Assembly (NCBI RefSeq): GCF_029784165.1
Contig: NC_073694.1
Span: 166,684,118 to 166,748,117, forward strand
From: Wyeomyia smithii
Taxonomy: Eukaryota > Arthropoda > Insecta > Diptera > Culicidae
Reading direction: 5' to 3'
DNA: 64,000 nt
Shown here: piece after piece, positions 36,959-48,184 of the stretch
How positions within the stretch are numbered: the first letter of the stretch is position 1
How the letters are laid out: each line of letters opens with the position of its first letter
The notes under the pieces: model-generated
Told to the model about the DNA's origin: nothing
Databases searched by the model: none
What the model saw: the letters and a program-made list of their open reading frames with translations, nothing else
Position numbers and translations under genes: made by a program

Positions 36959-37002
36959 AGCTCAGTTTCGCCACTGGAATCAGCCAGTGGCGAAGCTGAG
37001 CT
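36959..37002. other. Strong short hairpin
   Basis: AGCTCAGTTTCGCCACTGG, a 6-base loop AATCAG, then CCAGTGGCGAAGCTGAGCT. The arms are 19 bases with a single G-U-compatible difference. The stem is too short for a typical pre-miRNA. A T-run begins about 45 bases downstream (37048). It could be a transposon end or a structured transcript. Confidence 0.8.
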
Positions 37003-37400
37003 TTATAATTTATAATTCAGGACCGTTCTAGTGGCCTTTCACTTGTTTTTTTTTTTTTTTTGTGTGGACCCCACTGTGACCAGTAGTTGTTTGATCTATT
37101 GTGGCATTGTCCGGACGTTTTTGCTGTTTGCACATTTCTGTTTTTTTTTACCATTTTGCAGTGCTTCTTATTGAGAAGTAACCTGCTCCGTGTTATAGTG
37201 CTTTTTGTCTTCTCCTTCAGACTTAGTAACCTACTACCTTCCTTATCGACCTTATCATATCCTCCTGCAGGCTATCACTCTAAAAGCATATAACGTGCTA
37301 TAGTCTATGATATTATCGAAGCTTTAGACGAGAGGTTATTAAATCTGGAGAAAAGATTTTGTGTGGAAGAGCCTGAGAATAAACCCATACTTAAAGTCCT
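37003..37400. other. No gene seen; T-run and noncoding
   Basis: A 15-base T-run occurs at about 37047-37061, followed by GTGTGGACCCCACTG. A 10-base GTGGGGTCCA at about 36854 is its inverse, so 36854-37076 could be one element. No coding sequence is seen. Confidence 0.35.
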
Positions 37401-37410
37401 TTTTGCGAAC

Positions 37411-37494
37411 GAATGGTTTGTTTCTACTAAGATTCGAACCTATCACCATTCGCTTGTCAAAGCGGACTCTGTAACCTTGCGGCTACGAAGCTCG
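37411..37494 (-). repeat. tRNA-like sequence, probable SINE head or tRNA pseudogene
   Basis: On the minus strand GTAGCCGCAAGGTTACAGAG resembles a D-arm/A-box region. CCGCTTTGACAAGCG gives an anticodon-like stem-loop. GGTTCGAATCTTAG is a good B box (T-arm). It is not a clean cloverleaf: the acceptor stem cannot be paired well. I therefore do not call a functional tRNA. Confidence 0.5.
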
Positions 37495-38152
37495 ACTTGT
37501 TAACTGATGACTGCTATCAGACGACGCAGGCTATTATATAGCCCAAAGCAAAAATCCATTCGCGAGCAAAGGAGAAGCGAGCTTGTGATTGGTTGAATGT
37601 GCACGACTTTTAACACAACTTTTAACTAGTTTAGTATCGAAAACATATTCAAATTATTATATGACAATCTTGCGCAATATTTCCCCTATCAATCAAGCCA
37701 TTGGTGTTTAGAATCTCTTCAGTGGTAATGATAAAAGAAGCGGTGTTGAAACACCTGTTGCAGCAACCGAAAGCGAGCTCGTTATTGGTTGAAAGCTGCG
37801 AGACTGTTTACAAAGTCAGATCGGTTGTATCCGTTAGTGTCTACTGTGCTTGTGAAGAGAGGTGGTGATTGGTTGCTCGGTATGGTTTAGACAATCGATG
37901 TGATTTATCAATTTTTCAATAGTGTATCTCGATCAACAGGTTATTTTTGTTGCATAAATTTAACCGTAAAAGAATTTCTGATCGGTTGATGCCAAAACCT
38001 CGAATTTCTGAAAAGAAATGACTGATATATAAGCGCTCAAAACCTGACCAATTTTCCCTGGTTTTCCCTGGTTGAATTACTAGATTTTCAAATTCAGGTG
38101 CCTAACTTCGATATAGACGTTAGTCCAACGTCAAAATAAAAATTTGAATTGC
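37495..38152. other. No gene seen; three CCAAT-box-like motifs
   Basis: GATTGGTTG or ATTGGTTGAA occurs at about 37587, 37774 and 37867, each after a GAGC or GTGAT-like run, suggesting a short internal duplication. No product could be supported. Confidence 0.35.
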
Positions 38153-38364
38153 GACCAGCTGAGAGGGTCTCGAGGAACGATGCTGGCCTAACAAGCCAGC
38201 CGTCGTAGGTTCGAGTCTTGGCTCGGGAGAGGCTGTTAGTGTCAGTAGGATCGTAGCGCTAGCCCCGCATTGTCCTATACACTTGACAGTTGGCTGCGAA
38301 CTCTTTGTATATTTAACAGAAGGTCGGTTCGGAGAATCGGAATGTAGCTCCAAGGCTTTGGTTT
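38153..38364 (+). mobile_element. tRNA-derived SINE, full length with 10-bp target duplication
   Basis: Flanked by TTTGAATTGC on both sides (38143-38152 and 38365-38374), which defines the ends well. The head includes CTGGCCTAACAAGCCAG, a 5-bp stem with a 7-base loop, and GTAGGTTCGAGTCTTGG, a pol III B box. The body follows (GTTAGTGTCAGTAGGATCG and on), ending with AAGGCTTTGG and a T-run. The loop would place AAC as anticodon, so a tRNA-Val-like origin is possible. It resembles mosquito SINEs such as Gecko or Feilai in plan, but I cannot name the family. Confidence 0.85.
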
Positions 38365-38374
38365 TTTGAATTGC

Positions 38375-39925
38375 AATGTATTGGTATATTTACCATGAAA
38401 GAATTGAATTTTAGTTTAGCTCGACCTTTAATAAAATTTACACTGATTAGTCTGATTATTTGGCATCAGTTTGTATTACACCTAATAAAATATGTGAACA
38501 AACGAGGAATCAGGACTGTGTTTATTTTGAAAGCGTAAATATGTCATGAAAATTATTTCATCCTAATATAACACAAAAACATCACCAGCCAACAAATCAG
38601 AAAATATTTAAAATGTTTATCGTGAGCTCGATACAAAGTAGAGTTTAATTCTGAAAGTACATATCAAAGGTTGTTAAACTCGTGATGGGTCCAAGTCACT
38701 CAGGATGCATAATGAATCAACCGAAAGAACAACTGGGCGCGGTCATTCCTCCTCACTGTGCATCATTCAATTTTTATAGACCAATAACGGTGCCGGCCAC
38801 GTCCTTACAGTCAGATGGGGACATCGTCAATTTCGTGCAAAACCGACAAAACTTTTTTTTTTCTCATTCTGATATTTTACTGTCTAACGATGCCAAATAC
38901 GATAAGTTCTATCTTACGAAGACCCATTTTAAAATTACCAAAAATTTTCTTTGCAATTGAAATCAAAAATTATAGAAAAGAAATTTTAACTCATACAACT
39001 TGCTCATAGTATGTACATAATAGACTTTAATACGTTTGATAAGTATGAAAAGTCTGAAAATTTAAAGTTTAAGTTCAAAGCATTATAATTGTTAGTTTTA
39101 TTACTAGGCATAATTATTAATGATTATTTAGTGTCGTTCATTGGTCATGGCAGATTATATCCAGCACTTATACTGAGCTGTACCCAAAACTGAGTAATAT
39201 CGTACGCAAACATTGAGTAATTATCACTCATTTTAATGACCTAGTGTTTCTCAATTTTGAGTATTTGCGGAGTTTCTCAGTTTTAGAGTTGCTACACTTT
39301 TTACGAAAATGCGTCAAATGTTATTCATCGTAGAGTTATTCTTCACGAGCGTGTATGTCAGCGGCTCCGTGCTTTCTAACAAAATTTCATCCATAAAAAA
39401 CGTCTCAAAAAACTGTTAGTGCGGCGGTAAGATAGGATGTTGAATTTTTTTTACTAGGTGTGTATGCTGGGGAATCAACACCTCACAAATTCGAAACAAT
39501 AATTTGTACTTATCTTACGGAATCCATGAAAATCGTTGCATATTAGAGCTCCTCTATAGCATGTAGTGACTAAGCACACGAAGCACACTAGTTTTGGCAG
39601 AAAAACTGGTGAAAAAGCACTTGAGTTGCAAACTTTTACTAGACAGACAAATCACACGTGCCGACGTTAGCGGTGCTGCCAGAGCTTCTGTTTCTGTTTC
39701 GATACGACGTATAAATAAAAAACTTGAAATGCCTCGAAATACATACGTTATATCACAGCTTGCCTATTAGTTGGTTTGCACAAGATTTCTGACAATAGTT
39801 CAGCAGAACCTAGTTCAACAAAAGCCTACTGTTACTCGTTCGAAAGAACGCAACAATTTAACCGACCATTTTTGAATTGAACGAATTTTTGCTCACGTAT
39901 TTAGCTCAACTAACTGAGTAGAGTA
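38375..39925. other. No gene seen; noncoding
   Basis: 39160-39310 contains several ACTGAGTAAT or TTGAGTAATT repeats in both orientations, with a matching CAACTAACTGAGTAG near 39905, so an old element may span it. No frame was recognised. Confidence 0.35.
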
Positions 39926-40026
39926 TCTCCCAGATGGTTTCGAGGTACGATGCTGGCCCAACAAGCCAGTGGTCGTAGGTTCGAGTCTCGGCTCGGGAGA
40001 AACTGTTAGTGTCAGTAGGATCGTAG
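39926..40026 (+). mobile_element. tRNA-derived SINE, second copy, truncated after the head
   Basis: The head folds as a tRNA-like cloverleaf: TCTCCC pairs with GGGAGA as acceptor stem, CTGGC/GCCAG forms the anticodon arm, and GTAGGTTCGAGTCTCGG forms the T-arm. It matches 38153-38250 closely (CGATGCTGGCC, AACAAGCCAG, GTTAGTGTCAGTAGGATCG). It stops at GTAG near 40026, so the body is missing. Confidence 0.8.
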
Positions 40027-40910
40027 TTTCAAATTCGAAGTTTAGAGGTCGCTGCATCAAGTTTCGACCGTTACAGCGTCTCTACAGGGATAGCTGACTA
40101 AAGGTTAAAAAATTATTAGGGGATTTATTATTGCGATTCTTAAGATTTATAGCATTTTGAAACTTTGAAAGCGTTTTTCTCGAAACCATATTTTAAAAAT
40201 CGACGAGCAGAAGAAATGAAAAAGTTTACATACGATTGACTTGAAATTTTCACTGTAGTTTCTTCATTAGATTAACTAGTGAAGTACACACCATTTTGGC
40301 GATTGATTAACAACAACAAAAGTTATAAACAATTCAAGTCGATTTTTTTATGTCGAAAAAGAACTTTTTTTAAACCGTTGCCATTTTGCGAACAAAAATT
40401 CTAAATATAATAATCATGTGTACTTCACTAGTGATACTTATGTAGATAATGAAAAAAAAAATTGTTTTGGTTATAGGTGGAGTTGGGCACGACTTCTACT
40501 GCTCGTCGCGGAAGAACTTTTAAAAAAAGCGGTTTACGGCAATTGCTGCACAGCCGCCATTTTGTAAAAAAAATAGCAATAATTTTTTTTCTTTTCTCCA
40601 AGTTGCTTAATTCAACGATATATTATTTATATACCTTACATTTCAAATGCCTTTTAGAAAAATTCATGAAAAAAGCCTTGTTTTTTTTAGCATTTGGTGG
40701 ATATTTCCCCTTAACTGAACATTATATAGACGGAAGTGCTATACATTTTTTTTCTTTATCTAATTATTTTAGACATTCAGTATTAATTCCACATATTTTC
40801 AAAATTGACCTTGCGGTGTGTTAATGGTCTGCAAATACAAGACGAACCGAATATTGAAAACGCTCAAGCTCAAAAGACAAGCGTTTTACATGATTGGTTT
40901 CATCGGAATG

Positions 40911-41998
40911 AGAAATTAGGGTGACCATCATTTTCGATACAATCAAGTATCTAACTTTTTTATCTTTCTAGATAGAAGAAAAATTTATTCTACAATGTTA
41001 TAGCTACATTAATTTTAAGTAACATTGTAAAAAAAAACTTTCCTCTATCTTCGAGAACAACCGATTTATATTGAAAAAACATATTTTACGCTCTAACTTT
41101 TTTATTTAAAGTTTCATCTCAAAACTGTCTTTGAACGACTTTTAGAGCTTTTTAAGAGAAACAATTTGCAACGCTGACATCGCAAATATCTCAGTTTTAC
41201 TCAAAGTTATTAATATTTTTCATAAAAAAATATGCGTTTTTCATTTGTATGTCATTCTTTTTGGGGCAAACATAAAAAATATCTCTTGGTCTCATTTTGA
41301 AGGGCATACTTGACTCTGTAAATGGAGGAACTTTTAGAAATATGTTATTTTTTAAATTTGAGTAAATTCAATTTAAATACAAGACGAAAATTTCAATAAT
41401 TTTATACATTATGCATATAAAAGCACTCAGATTTATTTTTTGGTATTTTTTCTTATAACTAGACGTATTTACCTTTAATTTGACCCAAAAAGATCGAAAA
41501 TCGATCAACTGGTTCAAAAGTTATGAGTTTTTTTAAATTGGATTTACACAAATTTAAAAAATAACATATTTCTAAAAGTTCCTCCATTTATAGAGTCAAG
41601 TATGCCCTTTAAAATGAGACCAAGAGATATTTTTTATGTTTGCCCCAAAGAGAATGAAATAGAAATGAAAAACGCATATTTGTTTATGAAAAATATTAAT
41701 AACTTAGAGTAAATCTGAGATATTTACGATGTCAGCATTGCAAATTGTTTCTCTTGAAAAGTTCTAAGAGTCGTTCAAAAACAGTTTTGAGATGAAACTT
41801 GAAATAAAAAAGTTAGAGCGTAAAATATGTATTTCAATATAAATCGGTTGTTTTCAAAGATAGAGAAAAACTTTTTTTTACAAAGTTACTTAAAATTAAT
41901 GGAGCTATAACATTGTAAAACAATTTTTTCTTCTATCTACAAAGATAAAAAAGTTAGATACTTCATTGCATCGAAAATGTTGGTCACCCTAATTTTTC
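40911..41998. mobile_element. Long-palindrome (foldback) element with TTAGGGTGACCA ends
   Basis: TTAGGGTGACCATCATTTTC at about 40916 is mirrored at about 41992. The arms, each about 500 bases, share ordered blocks. Examples are GGTTGTTCTCGAAGATAG-like text, TTACGCTCTAACTTTTTTAT, ATCGCAAATATCTCAGTTTT, GGCAAACATAAAAAATATC and GTTCCTCCATTTACAGAGTC-like text. The centre is near 41460. No transposase is present. No firm target duplication was seen. Confidence 0.8.
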
Positions 41999-42110
41999 AA
42001 TGAGCGCTTTGTCATATGTAACCACTTTGTAGAGAAAAGTTTTTCTCTAAAATGTTGCTATAGAGCTCTAGACCCAAATTTCCCCCTAAATTGGGTTTCT
42101 GGACCATTGT

Positions 42111-43335
42111 GCAGTGGTACGAGAGCTCAAGAACGTGAACTTAATTCATTTGCTCTCCAAATAATGGTTTTATTGACATACTACGTTCCGAAGATATTTA
42201 GTATATGAGAAGGCTCAAATCATGACAAAAAATTTTAGTTAGAAACTCAACCGCTAGGGGCGCTGCAAAATCTAACGTTTTAGCCTTACACTTTAGAGAA
42301 ACAGTGTCTTCAGCAAAGTTATAGATAAAGTTCTTACAAAAAACTTTGTCGAAGACATTTTTCTTCTAATTCTTCTTGTTTTGGATAGAAACGTTTATTA
42401 TTAGACTTGTTTTTAAAATTAGTTTTTTTTTTCAAATATACAAAAAACTGTAACATTTAGAAGGTAATATTATTCGGCATATATTTATATATCATTAAAA
42501 CACACAACTTTGTAGAAGACACAAAATAGATAGCTTCCACACAAACCGAGTTATTGCCAAAAAATATTAAAAAATCATCATTTTTTGTACACACCAAGAA
42601 CACAAAAAAACAAAAACTAGCAGACGAAACCTGCATAGAATGAAATATTATCATAATCACACTACGAAATCACTTTGATCGTTTGTCCCTTTTAGTATCT
42701 TCATTGCCTAAGTTTTGTTTCAAAAACAGCCTTACTCAATGTTTTCGATGACAATACACGTCAAAACGTTGGCCAGATTACTAATCACTACATACCTTTT
42801 CCTAATTAAAAATGTTGTATTATCTATTGCATTGTTCTAATAATTAAATTAAATTTTCATGTATTATTTTTGCTTAAATAAATGAATTTGGCAATAACTC
42901 GATTTGTGTAGAAGCTATCTATTTCGTGTCTTCTACAAAGTTGTGTGTTTCATTGATATACAAATATATGTTGAACATTATAACCTTCAAGTGTTACAGT
43001 TTTTTGTATATTCGAAAAAAACTAATTTCAAAGACAAGTCTAATAAAAAACGTTATATTTCCAAAACAAGAAGAGTTAGAAGAAAAATGTCTTCGACAAA
43101 GTTTTTTATAAGAACTTTATCTATAACTTTGCTGGAGACATCATTTCTCTAAAGTGTAAGGCTAAAAAGTTAGATTTTGCAGCGCCACTAGCGGTTGAGT
43201 TTCAAACGAAAATTTTTGGTCATGATTTCAGCCTTTTTATATACTAAATATCTTCGGAAGATAGTATGTCAATAAAACCATTATTTGGAGAGCAAATTAA
43301 TTAAGTTCACGTTTTTTAACTCTCGTACCACCGTG
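42111..43335. mobile_element. Long-palindrome (foldback) element with CACGGTGGTACGAGAG-like ends
   Basis: CAGTGGTACGAGAGCTC at 42112 is mirrored by GAGAGTACG...-type text ending GTACCACCGTGC at 43336. The arms of about 460 bases match in order: AATAATGGTTTTATTGACAT, GCTAGNGGCGCTGCAAAATC and ATTAGACTTG. The unpaired middle is about 42570-42890. Each arm has three GTCTTC..CAAAGTT-like motifs. It starts directly after an end-like TTTCTGGACCATTGTGC (42095-42111), which resembles the ends of the 33099-34716 element. No coding sequence. Confidence 0.8.
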
Positions 43336-43574
43336 CGCTGTCAGCTATCCGATAGAGGTGCATGAATAGTGGCGGTGATACGCTATCTCGTTTACACATA
43401 CGTTGAGATGTTAACCTTTGTAACAAAGCGCGATGCCATCAGGCAGTTTTAGACTGTTTACCGGATACCGGAAGATGCCATTTTAGAACTTAAAATTGTG
43501 TCTAGAGTCGATTTTTGGTTTCTGTGCATCATCTGAGCCTAAGTGTCAAACTTGGATCGTGCACATCCCGACGA

Positions 43575-44337
43575 TTTACAAACACCTCCGGCGTTTATAA
43601 ATCAAAAAAGCCACTTATACAATCGGACGTTCGCCTCTTGTTCGTGTCAATGAAATTAACGACCTTGGGGTACTACTTGATGCCCAATTGACTTTTGGGC
43701 CGCATCGAACCAATATTATTGACCGTGCCAGTCTTCAGCTAGGATTTCTTATGAAGGTGTCTAAAGATTTCACTAATATCCATAACCTGATTCCGTTATA
43801 TTCGGCGTTAGTAAGATCGATTGTGGAGTCGTCAGCTGTAGTGTGGGCGCCATACCAGACAACTTAGATTGATAGGATTGAGAGACTTCAGAAGCGTTTT
43901 GACCGTCTCGCACTTCGTAAACTTCCTTGGATAGACAGGCTGAACCTTTCTCCTTATGAACACCATCGTAATCTGTTAGGAATTGCTTCTCTGGAACGTA
44001 AAAGAAAAATTCAGCAAACAATGGTTGCTGCTGAAGTTATTCTTGGTGAAATCGACTGCCGGGCTCTTCTAAGCAAGTTTTCTCTGAATGCTCCTGGTCG
44101 AATTTAACGCAGATCACTGGATGAAATGTTTATAACGCCGTTCCATCGCACTGTCTTTGGATACTTTGGTACCTTCAACAAAACTAGTCAACTGTTTGAA
44201 TTTGGATGTACCTCGAATATTTATAAACATGAAGTGCTATCAGCTAGACTTTTTTCATATCTGTTAAGTTTAGGTAATTAATTTTTTTTATTCATTAAGA
44301 CTTTGACTTGTCAGATTAATTATAATAAATAATAATA
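43575..44337 (+). pseudogene. LINE 3' end with TAA-repeat tail (I/LOA-like), 5' truncated
   Basis: The plus frame from about 43640 reads VRVNEINDLGVLLDAQLTFG, LPLYSALVRSIVE-like, RIERLQKRFDRLALRKLPW and NLSPYEHHRNLLG. This is ORF2 text downstream of the RT core. There is an in-frame TAG at about 43866 and another at about 44107. It ends with SARLFSYLLSLGN and TAA at about 44280. The tail is ATAATAAATAATAATAATAG, a TAA-type tail as in I-factor relatives, not poly(A). 5' truncation at about 43575 is typical of LINE insertion. Confidence 0.75.
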
Positions 44338-44884
44338 ATAGTCTGTTCCAATTTTATGGGAGACTCTTCCGCAGTAGGGAGGGGGGTATAAGGTATATGA
44401 GACTCACCTTCAACAATTGTCTTCAATACAACTCAAAGAAAACTAGTACAGGATGGACTAAATAATTGGATAGTTTCAAAATTTTTTCACTATATATAAT
44501 TGAATCCTATACGGTATCGGCTCTACTATCGTCCGAGGGGTTAGTGAAGTCATCGTTCGTCCTCCAGGCCGATGTGTCCCTTGCTGTTCGCCGTGTGCCT
44601 CGTTTCACAGGGCTGTCGTCCGACATCCTTAAAACATGCCCAGCCCACCGTAGGCTGATTCAAGTTGTGGTTCATCCGCCTATGCCTTCATCCATCTTCC
44701 ATTTGCATTCCACCGCAGATGGTACGCAGCAACTTCCGTTATAAAACCCCAAGAATACGTTGGTTCTTCACGAGAATGAACCAAGTTTCGTACTCCAGAG
44801 TTCAAAGTAGGCACGATTTTCTGCCAAAAGGAGTGAACGAATTTCTTTGCTGGTGTTTTGTTAGCAGTGCGCCCAGGTACACGC
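44338..44884. other. No confident gene; possible old LINE 3' flank
   Basis: 44500-44830 is GC-richer (CCTCCAGGCCGATGTGTCCC and on) with short open frames. It has the look of a decayed retrotransposon, but no motif confirms it. Confidence 0.3.
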
Positions 44885-46615
44885 TAGAGATGGTCGGGTA
44901 TGGGAAATTTGTTACCCGTACCCGACCCGTACCCGACTAATCGAAAATTTTCAAACCCGTACCCGACCCGAACCCGTAGTCTGGTTTGTTTAAAATACCC
45001 GTACCCGACCCGAACCCGAAAAATATCTATTCCAACTACCCGTACCCGAAAGAAAACAACGCCGATATTGCTTGAACCCGACCCGTACCCGACCCGTCCT
45101 GGATTTTTTTTTAAATACCTGGGTACCTCGCACGTTATATGCACTAATTGTCATATGTGGTTTCTCGAAATGATGGCCGTAGTTAGACAAAAACCGAGTG
45201 TGAATGTGAACGCATGTTAATGAACCCAGAGCTCCAGGCGGATGGTCCACTATAAGGAAGAGGTCCACTATGAAAAGTGCATATCTGGTAAAGTTAAAAA
45301 AACGACGAGTTTTATGTGAACATCGCAGCAACCTGAAATCTTAGTATTATAATAAAGTCAAAGTTAATATTGTTTATTACTTGAGAAAAATTTAATAATT
45401 CATTTGCATTTGCCAAAAACCTGTAATTTTTTAGTACAGATTCGGTATCATCGATTCAATCTAAAAATCGGTATAACACAGATATTTCTGTACTTCCCAC
45501 TGATCACAGTGCAAACAAAGACTATGCTATCGCTGTCAAATCTCATATACATATTTGCTTCGTACCAAACATCTCAATGCACAGTAGGGAATCGGTGGCC
45601 ATCCGCCTGAAATTTTTTTACGTCAGCTGTTTCATAATATTTTTCCTTGATTGCTATAACATTCAAGTGCCTAAATCCAAAATGTGGGTGCAATATCATG
45701 AGATCTGTTTTTTTTATGACTTTTCGAAGTTTGGCGTACTGACGTTTTTTGACATATATTTTAAAAAAAATTCATTACTTTGAAACAGCTTCAATGATAG
45801 CTTGGATTTTTTTGGTGTCAAAGAAAAAGTTGATTCGTAGTTAGTTTGTATTACCTATTTTGTTTTAATTTAAAAAAAAAATTTCGCAAAATTTGGTCAA
45901 TTTGAGGGGTTGTGCAAAAGCTACGTAATTTGTTTCTGTGAGGAGAACGCCCTGTGGCTAAGGAGAAAAGTGCCAAAATCATTAATAATTAGGTCACGTA
46001 CTTTATGGACGGCCCCAAATAAAAAATAGAATGGAGATTGCTGTTCAGCACCCCAAAATTAGGTAAATACCATATTTTTGTCGCATTTATCCACACTTTT
46101 TTTATTTAACCAGCCTTTGTATTTAGTTGCCTTACTGTGCAATGCTCCGCGGTTCTCCTTACAGATATGAAAAAAGCCTGGCAAAAATTCTATTTAACTC
46201 AAAACGGTTGCAGGAAGAACTATTGACTTTCACATTAGAAAGAGATAGCATGATGTCATTCCCTTGGTGCAAACACTGCCGATAACTGTCAGAATAGGTA
46301 TTGGCCGATCTCTCGTTGAGTGAGAATGGGCAATTTTTTATTCGATCTTTCCGATTATCGACACTAAGAAAACACCTAGGTTTGAAATGTCAAAAATTAA
46401 ATTCTGATAATGCACGAAAATCAAATTACCCGTACCCGACCCGTACCCGACCAATTGAGAATTTTTCCGAACCCGAAGCCTTGGTTTTTAAATTACCCGT
46501 ACCCGACCCGAACCCGTAAAATATTTTTTTACGTTACCCGAAACCCGACCCAAACCCATCGGGTACGGGTCGGGTACGGGTTTCGGGTAAAAATACCCGT
46601 ACCCGACCATCTCTA
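44885..46615. mobile_element. hAT-like non-autonomous transposon with CCCGTACCCGACCCG subterminal arrays
   Basis: The left end TAGAGATGGTCGGGTATGGG and the right end (inverted: TAGAGATGGTCGGGTACGGG) match and open with TAGAG, fitting the hAT YARNG rule. Both subterminal regions (44890-45090 and 46425-46600) consist of clustered CCCGTACCCGACCCG or GGGTCGGGTACGGG units. Flanking 8-mers (GTACACGC and GTATTCTT) do not match, so the duplication is decayed or the boundary is off. The interior of about 1.3 kb is AT-rich and noncoding. Confidence 0.75.
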
Positions 46616-46989
46616 GTATTCTTACTCTTCCAAAGTGATATTAAATGAAAAACCACAATAGTCTATCACCCTGCCGAAACCCTCTCCGAAATTCGAACGG
46701 ACTCTAGAGTATTCTCGAAACTCGAACTACGCACACAGACAAACAGACGAACCACGAAATTTATTTTCGTGGATCAAAATAACGGTCAATTCAAATCAGT
46801 TTCAGTTATGCGGAATATTCCCGCAGCACCAGTGGTAGCGCAGATGTTCCTTTTCCCTTTGAACTCAGTTGACAGTTGTCGCGTGCCGCGCTGCCAAAAA
46901 CAGCTGGAAAGCTGTTTATCTTTTGCGGAATATGTCCAGTAAGTGTCGCACAAGTTAGTCAGAGCCACAATTTTCTTAGAATTTTGTAT
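46616..46989. other. No gene seen
   Basis: Short noncoding stretch. ACACAGACAAACAGACGAACC at about 46733 is simple sequence. Confidence 0.4.
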
Positions 46990-47370
46990 GGAGTAGTACG
47001 TCTACGCACATCACCCGATCCATTGTCAACTTGACCAACCTTGTCAGTTTATCCGGGAAACCATAATCGTGCATAATCTGCCAGAGCTGATCTCGATAGA
47101 TTAGGTCGCACGTCGATTTGAAGTCGATGAACAAATGGTGTATGGGCACGTTATATTCACGGCATTTCTGAGGGACCTACCGTACCGTGAATAGTTGGTC
47201 CGTGGTAGTGCGGGCCCGCCTGAAATTGCTAGACACAATCCCTCGCAAACGGTGATAGTCGACGACATAGAATTTAAGGAAGTACGTTATAGGCGGCGCT
47301 CAGTAGCAGCAGTTGCAGCTTGTCATCTTTTTGTAGATGGGGCACACGGTACCCTCCGTTTCACAACGCA
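46990..47370 (-). pseudogene. LINE reverse transcriptase fragment
   Basis: The minus frame reads GGPARTTTDQLFTV-like, then CREYNVPIHHLFIDFKS and LWQIMHDYGFPDKLTRLVK. This is RT text around the first catalytic Asp box (FIDFKxxYD), of the kind seen in insect RTE/CR1 relatives. Stops and a frameshift are present. Only about 125 codons are left. Confidence 0.65.
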
Positions 47371-47560
47371 TAGGTAACTATTTTACACACCCTCTCGTTT
47401 TGTATAGATCCTCAAAATTTCCAACACGGAAACTTTGGGACTCCCAGAAAGCCGATTTAAAAAACACTAGAGACAACACCATATCTCGATGCGTTTCTAA
47501 GACATTTGGCATTGAAAAACATTTTCGATATCGAAAACTGTTGTCCCAAAAGAGAGTAAA

Positions 47561-47926
47561 ACCACATACATAAGACATACGTAACACTCAGGAAGAAATC
47601 TTTCAAAAAATTTGGTACAAAATGAACTACTCGAAAGTACCAACCTCTGTAAAAAAAACCTCTGTTTGAGTAGTTTATGGAGGTTGTGTACCTGCGCAGC
47701 CCTGCATTTGTCTCGTTCCCACTCGAAAAATGCAGTATTGATTTTGTAAACAACTTTTTGACAGTTTCGTAAGGGATTTTGTTGAGGGCTCAAGTAGAGC
47801 CGCTATGAAGAAAATTCATTCCGTTCATTTTCGTCGAGCAGTTCATACTGGTGTTGGTACCGGGTGATGTGGGGCAAAGAGTACCAAAAAAAAATCGCCA
47901 GTGTTACGTATGTCTAAGTATGTGGT
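47561..47926. mobile_element. MITE with ACCACATAC...ACATACGTAACACT ends, single copy
   Basis: The left end ACCACATACATAAGACATAC continues GTAACACTCAGGAAG. The right end is its inverted complement with one base missing. The interior includes AAAATGAACTACTCGAAAG and GAAAATTCATTCCGTTCATT, which recur at 59539-60162. Flanks give AAA on both sides. No coding sequence. Confidence 0.75.
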
Positions 47927-48151
47927 AAACTTTGACCGCTTTGAGGCAAGACTTCCGGAAGTCAGAAAACTTAGGCTACGTTAATTTCTTAGATTTTTGC
48001 CAAAAACTTGTAATACATATTGTGGCGCCAGTACTAAATTGAAGTTCGGAAGTCAGACTTCCGATTTCCGATCTTTCTTTCGACTTTACAAACACATAGA
48101 ATTACTGTATGTTCACACAACATGGACTGCGGGAATGATTTCAATGTATTT

Positions 48152-48184
<33 letters not shown>

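Noticed and set aside
37411..37494. Functional tRNA gene
   Set aside because: No matching acceptor stem and no terminator T-run where expected. Kept only as tRNA-like repeat.
44884..45331. Open frames with RVRVGYGSGTG-type repeats on both strands
   Set aside because: They are shadows of the CCCGTACCCGACCCG subterminal array of the hAT-like element, not a repeat protein.
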